DNA of 6,712 nt from Paracoccaceae bacterium (lineage in GTDB: Bacteria > Pseudomonadota > Alphaproteobacteria > Rhodobacterales > Rhodobacteraceae): NCBI GenBank assembly GCA_007128865.1, contig SKWP01000172.1, forward strand, positions 1-6,712, in the 5' to 3' direction. How positions within the stretch are numbered: position 1 is the first letter of the stretch; every line of letters starts with the position of its first letter. The notes under the pieces were generated by a model that was given only the letters and a program-made list of their open reading frames with translations, was not told the origin of the DNA and did not search any database. The position numbers and the translations under genes were made by a program. This document shows positions 1-6,712 of the stretch, piece by piece.

Positions 1-1143
1 CAGTGGTCGCCCATGGATGCCACCCGGACCGAGCGCGACTATCTCTGCCGGGTCGTGGAAACCGCGATCAAGGCGGGCGCAACCACCATCAACATTCCCG
101 ATACGGTCGGCTACACCGCCCCGCGCGAAAGCGCCGAACTGATCGCGATGCTGCTCGAACGGGTGCCCGGGGCCGATACCGTGGTCTTTGCCACCCACTG
201 CCACAACGATCTGGGCATGGCCACGGCCAACGCGCTGGCCGCAGTCGAGGCCGGCGCCCGGCAGATCGAATGCACTATCAACGGCCTGGGCGAACGCGCC
301 GGCAACACCGCGCTGGAAGAGGTGGTGATGGCGCTGAAGGTCCGCCATGACATCATGCCCTGGCATACCGGCATCGACACCACGAAGATCATGCAGGCCA
401 GTCGTCTGGTCGCCGCGGTGTCAGGCTTTCCGGTGCAGTTCAACAAGGCCGTCGTGGGCAAGAACGCCTTTGCCCATGAAAGCGGCATTCATCAGGACGG
501 GGTTCTGAAGAACGCCGAAACCTTCGAGATCATGAAGCCCGAGGATATCGGCCTGGCGTCCACCAATCTGGTGATGGGCAAGCATTCGGGCCGTGCGGCG
601 CTGCGGGCAAAGCTGCGCGATCTGGGCTTCGAGATCGCCGACAACCAGCTTGCCGATGTGTTCGTCCGCTTCAAGGCGCTGGCCGACCGCAAGAAGGAAG
701 TCTACGACGACGACCTGATCGCGCTGATGGCCGACAGCACCGCCGCCGCGCAGGACGATCTGGTGCAGTTGCATTCGTTGCGGGTGGTCTGCGGCACCGG
801 AGGCCCGCAGACGGCCGAGATGGCGCTGGTGGTGGACGGCGACGCAAAGGCCACGACCGCCACCGGCGACGGGCCGGTGGATGCCACCTTCAACGCGGTA
901 AAGGAACTGGTGCCGCACGAGGTGCGGTTGCAGCTCTATCAGGTCCATGCGGTGACCGAAGGCACCGATGCCCAGGCCACCGTCAGCGTGCGGCTGGAAT
1001 CGGGCGGGCGCATCTTTACCGGCCAGTCCGCCGATACCGATACCGTGGTCGCCTCGGCGCGGGCCTATATCAACGCGCTCAACAAGTACCTGCACTTCGA
1101 ACGCGCGGGCCGGCCGGGGCTGGACTATCGCAGCGCTTCCTGA
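1..1143 (+). CDS. leuA: 2-isopropylmalate synthase, C-terminal part (5' end outside window)
   Basis: This enzyme condenses acetyl-CoA with 2-oxoisovalerate to 2-isopropylmalate, the first committed step of leucine synthesis in the cytoplasm. The frame is open from base 1 and reads QWSPMDATRTE across the edge, so the ATG at 13 is an internal methionine. About 380 codons are present against roughly 515-530 for the family, so the N-terminal part of the TIM barrel, including the metal-binding aspartate near its start, is missing. Counting from Q1, the HMGL-type metal motif HCHNDLG is at 66-72, GLGERAGNT at 95-103 and HESGIHQDG at 159-167. The LeuA regulatory (leucine-binding) domain runs from about 255 to 375 and carries GDGPVDA at 289-295. 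The C-terminus appears intact and ends in TGA. Homocitrate and citramalate synthases are related, but the residues match LeuA best. It is probably transcribed separately from mreB, given the 171-nt gap and hairpins after it. Confidence 0.96.
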   Translation, partial: QWSPMDATRTERDYLCRVVETAIKAGATTINIPDTVGYTAPRESAELIAMLLERVPGADTVVFATHCHNDLGMATANALAAVEAGARQIECTINGLGERAGNTALEEVVMALKVRHDIMPWHTGIDTTKIMQASRLVAAVSGFPVQFNKAVVGKNAFAHESGIHQDGVLKNAETFEIMKPEDIGLASTNLVMGKHSGRAALRAKLRDLGFEIADNQLADVFVRFKALADRKKEVYDDDLIALMADSTAAAQDDLVQLHSLRVVCGTGGPQTAEMALVVDGDAKATTATGDGPVDATFNAVKELVPHEVRLQLYQVHAVTEGTDAQATVSVRLESGGRIFTGQSADTDTVVASARAYINALNKYLHFERAGRPGLDYRSAS

Positions 1144-1148
1144 GACGC

Positions 1149-1167
1149 GGCCCGTCGGCCACGGGCC
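1149..1167 (+). terminator. GC-rich hairpin after leuA, possible terminator
   Basis: A perfect 7-bp inverted repeat, GGCCCGT and ACGGGCC, with a 5-nt loop begins 5 nt after the leuA stop codon. The stem is visible directly. No run of T follows it, so it is not a classical intrinsic terminator. It could act as a weak or Rho-assisted terminator or as a 3'-end stabilising structure for leuA mRNA. Chance GC-rich pairing is also possible. Confidence 0.35.
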
Positions 1168-1179
1168 ATCGGCAGACCT

Positions 1180-1210
1180 GACCGGCGGCGGCGGAATGGC
1201 GCCGGCGGTC
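1180..1210 (+). terminator. Second, longer imperfect hairpin downstream of leuA
   Basis: The stretch from GACCGG to CGGTC folds on itself with two 5-bp blocks (GACCG/CGGTC and CGGCG/CGCCG) separated by a single G-G mismatch. A second G-G mismatch and two weak pairs then close a GAA loop. The nearest T-rich bases are a TTT at 1224-1226, too far away for a normal intrinsic terminator. Together with the hairpin at 1149-1167 it makes the leuA-mreB gap strongly structured, which fits transcript separation. Function is inferred. Confidence 0.35.
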
Positions 1211-1242
1211 CCGGTACAGTGACTTTACGCGGCTGGTGGCAG

Positions 1243-1302
1243 ATGCGAAGAACACCTGCGCCAAGGCGCGCGGGGAATCGTCGCGCGCTGCGCCACCAGT
1301 GA
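1243..1302 (+). other. Possible 19-codon arginine-rich upstream reading frame
   Basis: ATG at 1243 opens a frame of 19 codons ending in TGA at 1300-1302. The predicted peptide has seven arginines (it begins MRRTPAPRR). It is in the same frame as mreB, and its stop overlaps the mreB Shine-Dalgarno bases at 1301-1305 by two nucleotides. There is no good ribosome binding site ahead of it (only GGTGG at 1235-1239, 3 nt before the ATG). Short arginine-rich frames arise easily by chance in GC-rich DNA, so this is a candidate leader peptide only, with no recognised family. Confidence 0.12.
1266..1288 (+). promoter_or_regulatory. Hairpin in the mreB leader
   Basis: A perfect 7-bp inverted repeat, GCGCGCG at 1266-1272 and CGCGCGC at 1282-1288, has a 9-nt loop. 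It ends 12 nt before the GAGGG ribosome binding site of mreB. A competing pairing of GGCGC (1265-1269) with GCGCC (1290-1294) is also possible. It could affect translation or stability of the mreB message. The repeat is seen; the role is inferred. Confidence 0.3.
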
Positions 1303-2352
<1,050 letters not shown>

Positions 2353-2355
2353 GCC

Positions 2356-2373
2356 GCCGGTCGGCGGACCGGC
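2356..2373 (+). promoter_or_regulatory. Intercistronic hairpin between mreB and mreC
   Basis: A perfect 7-bp inverted repeat, GCCGGTC and GACCGGC, with a 4-nt GGCG loop starts 3 nt after the mreB stop codon. It is followed at 2378-2387 by a 10-base palindrome (AGGGCGCCCT) and then two more T. The T run is only three long, so this is at most a leaky terminator. A plausible role is an mRNA stability or attenuation element giving more MreB than MreC and later products, as known for intercistronic hairpins in other alphaproteobacterial operons. The structure is visible; the role is inferred. Confidence 0.45.
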
Positions 2374-2410
2374 AGCCAGGGCGCCCTTTCGGCTCCGGCA
2401 GGAGAGCGGC

Positions 2411-3304
2411 ATGGCCAAGGAACGCCACAGTCCTGATGAATTCACCCGGCCGGTGCGGCGCATCCTGATCGGGGTGCTGGTGTTCGTGCTGGTGGCGACC
2501 TTTGCGCTGTGGCGAATCGACAGCCCGCGGGTTGAACGCTTTCGCATCGCGCTGGTGGACAGGCTGGTGCCGAACATGGACTGGGCGATGCGCCCCGTCA
2601 CCCGCTTTGTCGGGCTGGTCGAGGACTTCCGGTCTTACGCGCGCATCCATGAACAGAACCAGCAGTTGCGCCGCGAGTTGCAGCAGATGCGGGCCTGGCG
2701 CGAGGCGGCCTTGCAGCTTGAACAGCAGAACGCCCAGCTGCGCGATCTCAATCAGGTGCGTGTCGATCCGCGCCTGACCCATGTGACCGGCGTGGTTCTG
2801 GCCGATTCGGGTTCGCCCTTTCGCCAGTCGGTGCTGCTGAACGTGGGTGCACGCGACGGCATCCGCGACGGCTGGGCAACCATGGACGGGCTGGGGATGG
2901 TGGGGCGCATATCCGGCGTCGGGCAACAGACCAGCCGGGTCATCCTGCTGACCGATTCCAACAGCCGTGTTCCGGTGACGGTGCAGCCATCGGGGCAGCG
3001 GGCAATTCTGGCCGGCGACAACAGCACGCTGCCGCCGCTCGATTTCATCGAAAGCCCCGAAGTGGTGCGCCCCGGCGACCGGGTGGTGACGTCGGGCGAC
3101 GGCGGGGTGTTGCCGGCGGGGCTGCTGGTGGGCCAGGTCGCGCTTGGACCCGACCGGCGGCTGCGGGTGCGGCTTGCGGCCGATTACGGACGGCTGGAGT
3201 TTCTGCGCGTGCTGCGGTCGCAACCGGCCGAGCGCATTTCGGACCCCGGCAGCCTGATCGTCCCTGCCGCCCCGCAACGCGAAACCGGAGGCACCGATGG
3301 CTGA
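2411..3304 (+). CDS. mreC: Rod shape-determining protein MreC
   Basis: MreC is a bitopic inner-membrane protein whose periplasmic part activates PBP2-RodA and links them to MreB. The 297 residues show the family order: a short cytoplasmic N-terminus, one membrane helix at about 17-35, an alpha-helical coiled-coil stretch at about 72-115 rich in Q, E, L and R, and the periplasmic beta domains at about 120-275. Recognisable family pieces are NVGARDGIRDGW at 144-155, GLGMVGRI at 160-167, LLTDSNSRVPV at 179-189 and the PGDRVVTSGDGGVLPAGLLVG stretch at 221-241. The ATG at 2411 is supported by AGGAG at 2400-2404, 6 nt upstream. Its 3' end overlaps the mreD start by 8 nt, suggesting translational coupling. 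Nothing is truncated. Confidence 0.96.
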   Translation: MAKERHSPDEFTRPVRRILIGVLVFVLVATFALWRIDSPRVERFRIALVDRLVPNMDWAMRPVTRFVGLVEDFRSYARIHEQNQQLRRELQQMRAWREAALQLEQQNAQLRDLNQVRVDPRLTHVTGVVLADSGSPFRQSVLLNVGARDGIRDGWATMDGLGMVGRISGVGQQTSRVILLTDSNSRVPVTVQPSGQRAILAGDNSTLPPLDFIESPEVVRPGDRVVTSGDGGVLPAGLLVGQVALGPDRRLRVRLAADYGRLEFLRVLRSQPAERISDPGSLIVPAAPQRETGGTDG

Positions 3305-3836
3305 CGGGGTGATCCGCCGCCGCACCTCCATGTGGGCACTCTTTGCCGGGTTGTCGCTGGTCTGGCTGTTCCTTCGCATGTTGCCGCTCAGCACCCAGCC
3401 AACCGCGGTTCCGGGCCCCGACCTTGTCCTGTGCCTGGTGCTGGCCTGGGTGCTGCGCCGGCCCGATTACATGCCGGCCCTGCTGGTGGCCGCGGTCGTG
3501 CTGCTGGAAGACCTGCTGATCATGCGCCCGCCCGGCCTCTGGGCGGCGCTGGTCGTGATCGGGTGCGAATTCCTGCGGGGCAGGCAATCACTGATGCGCG
3601 AGTTGAGCTTTCCTGCCGAATGGGCCATTGTCGCCGCCGTGGCGACCACCCTGATGCTGATCGAACGCACTGTCCTTGCCGTCACCCTGGTTCCGCAACC
3701 GGCGCTGGGGCAGGTGCTGCTGCAACTGGTCGTGACGCTGGCGGCCTACCCGCTGGTGGTTCTGGCCACGCATTATCTGCTGCGCATCCGCAAGCCCGCC
3801 ACCGGCGAGGTCGATGCATTGGGAAGACCGCTGTGA
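3297..3836 (+). CDS. mreD: Rod shape-determining membrane protein MreD
   Basis: MreD is a small integral membrane partner of MreC in the elongasome; its biochemical role is still poorly defined. The 179-residue product is very hydrophobic, with five or six likely membrane segments (about 12-30, 41-54, 57-75, 79-94, 107-131 and 136-163). The PDLVLCLVLAWVLRRP stretch at 41-56 and RPPGLWAA at 77-84 resemble Rhodobacterales MreD as I know it, and the polar tail GEVDALG at 170-176 is also familiar. The ATG at 3297 lies inside the end of mreC and has a strong GGAGG at 3287-3291, 5 nt upstream. Its stop codon overlaps the GTG start of mrdA. MreD diverges fast, so identity rests on size, topology and position between mreC and mrdA. 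Confidence 0.92.
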   Translation: MADGVIRRRTSMWALFAGLSLVWLFLRMLPLSTQPTAVPGPDLVLCLVLAWVLRRPDYMPALLVAAVVLLEDLLIMRPPGLWAALVVIGCEFLRGRQSLMRELSFPAEWAIVAAVATTLMLIERTVLAVTLVPQPALGQVLLQLVVTLAAYPLVVLATHYLLRIRKPATGEVDALGRPL

Positions 3837-5776
3837 CGCGCCCGCCGAAGGACGGTGACGACGGGCTGCGCCGGATCGGGCGCAGGGCCCTGTTTCTGGG
3901 TGGCCTTCAGGTGGCGACTTTGGGCGTGCTGGCGCTGCGGATGCGCTACATGCAGGTCGATCAGGCCGACCAGTTCCGGCTTCTGGCCGAAGAAAACCGG
4001 ATCAACCTGCGCCTGATCCCGCCTGTCCGGGGGCTGATCACCGACCGCGCCGGCAAACTGCTGGCCGGCAACGAACAGAATTATCGCGTGGTGATCGTGC
4101 GCGAGGATGCCGGCGATGTTGAGGCGGTTCTTGACCGGCTGTCGCTTCTGATCCCGCTCGAAGATGACCATATCGAAAGGGTCCTGCGCGAGGTGCGGCG
4201 CCATCGCCCGTTCGTGCCGGTGAGCGTGGCAGAACGCCTGACCTGGGAAGAGGTCGCCCGCGTCGCCGCCAATGCGCCGGCCCTGCCCGGGATCACGCCC
4301 GAGGTGGGTCTTTCACGCCATTACCCGCTGGCCGCCGATCTTGCCCATGTCGTCGGCTATGTCGGCGCGGTCAGCGAACGCGATCTGGAAGCCCTGGAAG
4401 ACCCGGAACCCGTGTTGCAGATCCCCGGTTTCCAGATCGGAAAGCTGGGCGTGGAACGGCGGATGGAAGAAACCCTGCGCGGCAGTGCCGGTTCGCGCCG
4501 GATCGAGGTGAATGCCGTCGGCCGCGTCATGCGCGAACTGGACCGGCGCGAGGGCACACCGGGCCAGAACGTGCAGCTTACCCTCGACCACCGTCTGCAG
4601 AACTTCGTTCAGGCGCGCATCGACGGCCAGTCGGCGGCCGCGGTGGTGATGGAGGTCGAGACCGGCGATCTGCTGGCCATCGCTTCCTCGCCCAGCTACG
4701 ACCCCAACCTGTTTGCCCGCGGCATATCGCAGACCGATTTCAGCGCGTTGCTGGAAGACGCATACCGCCCGCTGGTGGACAAGTCGGTACAGGGCGTCTA
4801 TCCGCCCGGCTCGACCTACAAGATGGTCACGGCGCTGGCCGCGCTTGAGGCCGGCGAGGTGGTGCCGGAGGAACGCATCTTCTGCCCCGGCCATATCGAC
4901 GTATCCGGACGGCGCTTTCACTGCTGGAAGGGCGGCGGGCATGGCCGGGTCAACATGGTCTCGGCGCTTTCCGAATCCTGTGACGTCTATTTCTACGAAC
5001 TCGCCCAGCGGGTCGGAATCGACCGCATGCATGCCATGGCCCGGCGCTTCGGCTTTGGCGAACGTTTCGAACTGCCGATGTCATCGGTCTCGGCCGGGCT
5101 CAATCCATCGCGCGAATGGAAGCAGCGGCGGCGGAACGAATCCTGGCTTGTCGGCGATACCATCAACGCCTCGATCGGTCAGGGTTTCGTGCTGTCCAGC
5201 CCGCTGCAGCTGGCGGTGATGACGGCCCGCCTGGCCAGCGGCCGCGCGGTAGAGCCGCGGCTGGTGCGGGCGGTCGGCGGGGTCGAACAGCCGGTGCGGG
5301 ACTGGCCGTCACTGGGGCTTGATCCGGCGTGGCTGGCGCAGGTCCGACGCGGCATGAACGAGACCGTCAACCACCAGCGCGGCACCGCCTATTCCTCGCG
5401 CGTGGTCGAGGCCGGCTACCGGATGGCCGGAAAGACCGGGACCAGCCAGGTCTACACGATCACCGCGGCCGAGCGCGCCGCCGGCGTCCGGCGGCAGGAA
5501 GACCTGCCCTGGAACCGCCGAAACCATGCGCTTTTCGTCGGCTATGGCCCCGAAGCGGCGCCAAGGCTGGCGGTCTCGGTGGTGGTGGAACACGGCGGTG
5601 GCGGCGCCTCGGCGGCGGCACCGATCAGCCGGGATATCATGTTGCAGGCCCTTCACGGCGGGTTGCCGCCGCTGTCGGCCTACCCCGCGCCCCAGCGCAA
5701 CCGGATCGAGACCATGCAGCGCGAGTTGCAGGAACGCCTGCTGCCCGCCGAGATTTCGCAAGGCCGCCGGACGTGA
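3833..5776 (+). CDS. mrdA: Penicillin-binding protein 2, elongasome peptidoglycan transpeptidase
   Basis: PBP2 is the monofunctional class B transpeptidase that crosslinks lateral-wall peptidoglycan in the periplasm, paired with RodA. I choose GTG at 3833, which forms a GTGA overlap with the mreD stop and gives 647 residues, close to the family's usual 600-650. An in-frame ATG at 3332 would add 167 residues read from mreD in the wrong frame. GGGAAG at 3821-3826 is a modest ribosome binding site. In order: a basic cytoplasmic N-terminus, an anchor helix at about 19-36, a pedestal domain opening with PPVRGLITDRAGKLLA at 63-78, and the transpeptidase domain from about 265. The active site has STYK at 327-330 (nucleophile Ser327), SCD at 382-384 in the SxN position and KTGT at 534-537. 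Cys351, Cys364, His370 and Cys383 may bind a metal. The C-terminal tail from about 608 is polar. Confidence 0.97.
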   Translation: MTRPPKDGDDGLRRIGRRALFLGGLQVATLGVLALRMRYMQVDQADQFRLLAEENRINLRLIPPVRGLITDRAGKLLAGNEQNYRVVIVREDAGDVEAVLDRLSLLIPLEDDHIERVLREVRRHRPFVPVSVAERLTWEEVARVAANAPALPGITPEVGLSRHYPLAADLAHVVGYVGAVSERDLEALEDPEPVLQIPGFQIGKLGVERRMEETLRGSAGSRRIEVNAVGRVMRELDRREGTPGQNVQLTLDHRLQNFVQARIDGQSAAAVVMEVETGDLLAIASSPSYDPNLFARGISQTDFSALLEDAYRPLVDKSVQGVYPPGSTYKMVTALAALEAGEVVPEERIFCPGHIDVSGRRFHCWKGGGHGRVNMVSALSESCDVYFYELAQRVGIDRMHAMARRFGFGERFELPMSSVSAGLNPSREWKQRRRNESWLVGDTINASIGQGFVLSSPLQLAVMTARLASGRAVEPRLVRAVGGVEQPVRDWPSLGLDPAWLAQVRRGMNETVNHQRGTAYSSRVVEAGYRMAGKTGTSQVYTITAAERAAGVRRQEDLPWNRRNHALFVGYGPEAAPRLAVSVVVEHGGGGASAAAPISRDIMLQALHGGLPPLSAYPAPQRNRIETMQRELQERLLPAEISQGRRT

Positions 5777-6712
5777 GCTATCTTGAATACACCGTGGTCC
5801 GGGTGCCGACCGGATTATCCAAGATCCTGCATCTGAACTGGGCGATCGTGGTGCTGCTCGGTGCCGTGGCCGGGGTCGGATTCGTGATGCTCTATTCCAT
5901 TGCCGGGGGCTCGCTCCAGCCCTGGGCAGAGCCTCATCTGCGCCGGTTCCTGTTCGGGCTGGCGGTGATGTTCGCGGTTGCCTTCGTCCCGATCTGGTTC
6001 TGGCGCAACACCGCGGGGCTTGCCTATGGCGCAACCATCCTGCTGCTGATCGCGGTAGAGTTCTTTGGCAGCGTCGGCATGGGGGCGCAACGCTGGATCA
6101 ACCTGGGCTTCATCCGGCTGCAGCCTTCGGAGCTTGCCAAGATCACCCTCGTCATGGCGCTGGCCGCCTATTACGACTGGCTCGACGTGCGGCGGGCGTC
6201 GCGCCCCGTCTGGGTGGTGATCGCGCTGCTGATGATCCTGATCCCGACCCTGCTGGTGCTTCGCCAGCCGGATCTGGGTACCGCGCTTCTGCTGCTGGCA
6301 GGCGGCGCGGCGATGATGTTCCTGGCCGGTGTCCACTGGCTCTATTTCGCCGCGGTGATCGTGATCGGCGCGCTGCTGATCGCTGCGGTGATGCTGTCGC
6401 GCGGCACCGAATGGCAGTTGCTGAAGGATTACCAGTACCGCCGCATCGATGCTTTCCTCGACCCGTCGATCGACCCGCTGGGGGCGGGGTATCACATCAG
6501 CCAGTCCAAGATCGCCATGGGGTCGGGCGGCTGGTCGGGGCGCGGCTTCATGCAGGGTACCCAGTCGCGGCTGAACTTCCTGCCCGAAAAACACACCGAT
6601 TTCATCTTCACCTCGCTGGCCGAGGAATTCGGCTTTCTTGGCGGGGCATCGCTTTTGCTGCTCTACGCGCTGCTGGTGGCCTTCTGCGTCAGTGCCGCAC
6701 TCAAGCACAGGG
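5773..6712 (+). CDS. rodA: RodA, SEDS peptidoglycan glycosyltransferase (3' end outside window)
   Basis: RodA is the multi-pass SEDS-family enzyme that polymerises lipid II into glycan strands for cell elongation, in complex with PBP2. The frame starts at GTG 5773 (MSYLEYTVVR), sharing GTGA with the mrdA stop, and stays open to the window edge. It gives 313 whole codons of an expected 370-380, so only the last membrane segments are missing. The first ATG in frame lies about 38 codons in, inside the first membrane helix, so a GTG start is more sensible; the ribosome binding site is weak (AAGG at 5760-5763). Family motifs: GAQRWINLGF at 104-113 with Trp108, LQPSELAKI at 116-124, RQPDLGTA at 164-171, DPLGAGYHISQSKIAMGSGG at about 234-253 and LPEKHTDFIF at 270-279. 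Asp276 is probably the essential SEDS aspartate. FtsW is the alternative, but position after mrdA and the motif wording favour RodA. Confidence 0.96.
   Translation, partial: MSYLEYTVVRVPTGLSKILHLNWAIVVLLGAVAGVGFVMLYSIAGGSLQPWAEPHLRRFLFGLAVMFAVAFVPIWFWRNTAGLAYGATILLLIAVEFFGSVGMGAQRWINLGFIRLQPSELAKITLVMALAAYYDWLDVRRASRPVWVVIALLMILIPTLLVLRQPDLGTALLLLAGGAAMMFLAGVHWLYFAAVIVIGALLIAAVMLSRGTEWQLLKDYQYRRIDAFLDPSIDPLGAGYHISQSKIAMGSGGWSGRGFMQGTQSRLNFLPEKHTDFIFTSLAEEFGFLGGASLLLLYALLVAFCVSAALKHR

Noticed and set aside
13..15. ATG at 13 as the leuA start
   Set aside because: The frame is open to base 1 and the residues before it (QWSP) continue the conserved LeuA sequence, so the gene simply begins outside the window.
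421..1095. Minus-strand open frame of 224 codons opposite leuA
   Set aside because: No recognisable domain and fully antisense to conserved leuA coding sequence; it is a stop-poor shadow of high GC content.
1219..1247. Sigma-70 promoter with GTGACT as the -35 element
   Set aside because: The sequence about 17 nt downstream (GATGCG) does not resemble a -10 element, so I did not list a defined promoter.
3332..3832. N-terminal extension of PBP2 by 167 residues from an in-frame ATG
   Set aside because: The extension reads mreD in another frame, giving a G/A/R/P-rich sequence with no family match, while GTG at 3833 starts a normal-length PBP2 just before its anchor helix.
5815..6708. Minus-strand open frame of 297 codons opposite rodA
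   Set aside because: The product is a low-complexity H/Q/R/D-rich sequence, the usual shadow of a GC-rich membrane-protein gene; rodA on the plus strand has all SEDS motifs.

Overview
The window is GC-rich and densely coded on the plus strand only. It reads as ordinary chromosome from an alphaproteobacterium, most likely a member of the Rhodobacterales (Rhodobacter/Paracoccus-type). I base this on the look of the proteins (MreB, PBP2 and RodA all resemble the Rhodobacterales forms I remember), the very GC-rich third codon positions and the gene order. The placement is from memory of these families, not from a search.

Layout: positions 1-1143 hold the 3' three quarters of leuA (2-isopropylmalate synthase, leucine biosynthesis), cut by the left edge. 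Positions 1144-1314 are the only sizeable non-coding gap. It contains two GC-rich hairpins just after leuA, then a leader with a further hairpin, a possible 19-codon arginine-rich reading frame and the mreB ribosome binding site. From 1315 to the right edge runs a complete elongasome operon: mreB, mreC, mreD, mrdA (PBP2) and rodA, the last cut by the right edge. mreB and mreC are separated by 58 nt containing a perfect hairpin. mreC/mreD overlap by 8 nt, and mreD/mrdA and mrdA/rodA each overlap by 4 nt through a GTGA start/stop junction.

The five cluster genes make one machine. MreB polymers at the inner membrane, with MreC and MreD, position and activate the RodA glycosyltransferase and the PBP2 transpeptidase, which build lateral-wall peptidoglycan. 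leuA is metabolically unrelated and probably a separate transcription unit.

I see no mobile element, CRISPR array, tRNA, rRNA, phage gene or defence gene, and no sign of a new multigene system. The points worth checking are fine-scale: the structured mreB leader, the mreB-mreC intercistronic hairpin, the overlapped GTG starts and a probable Cys3His metal site in PBP2.
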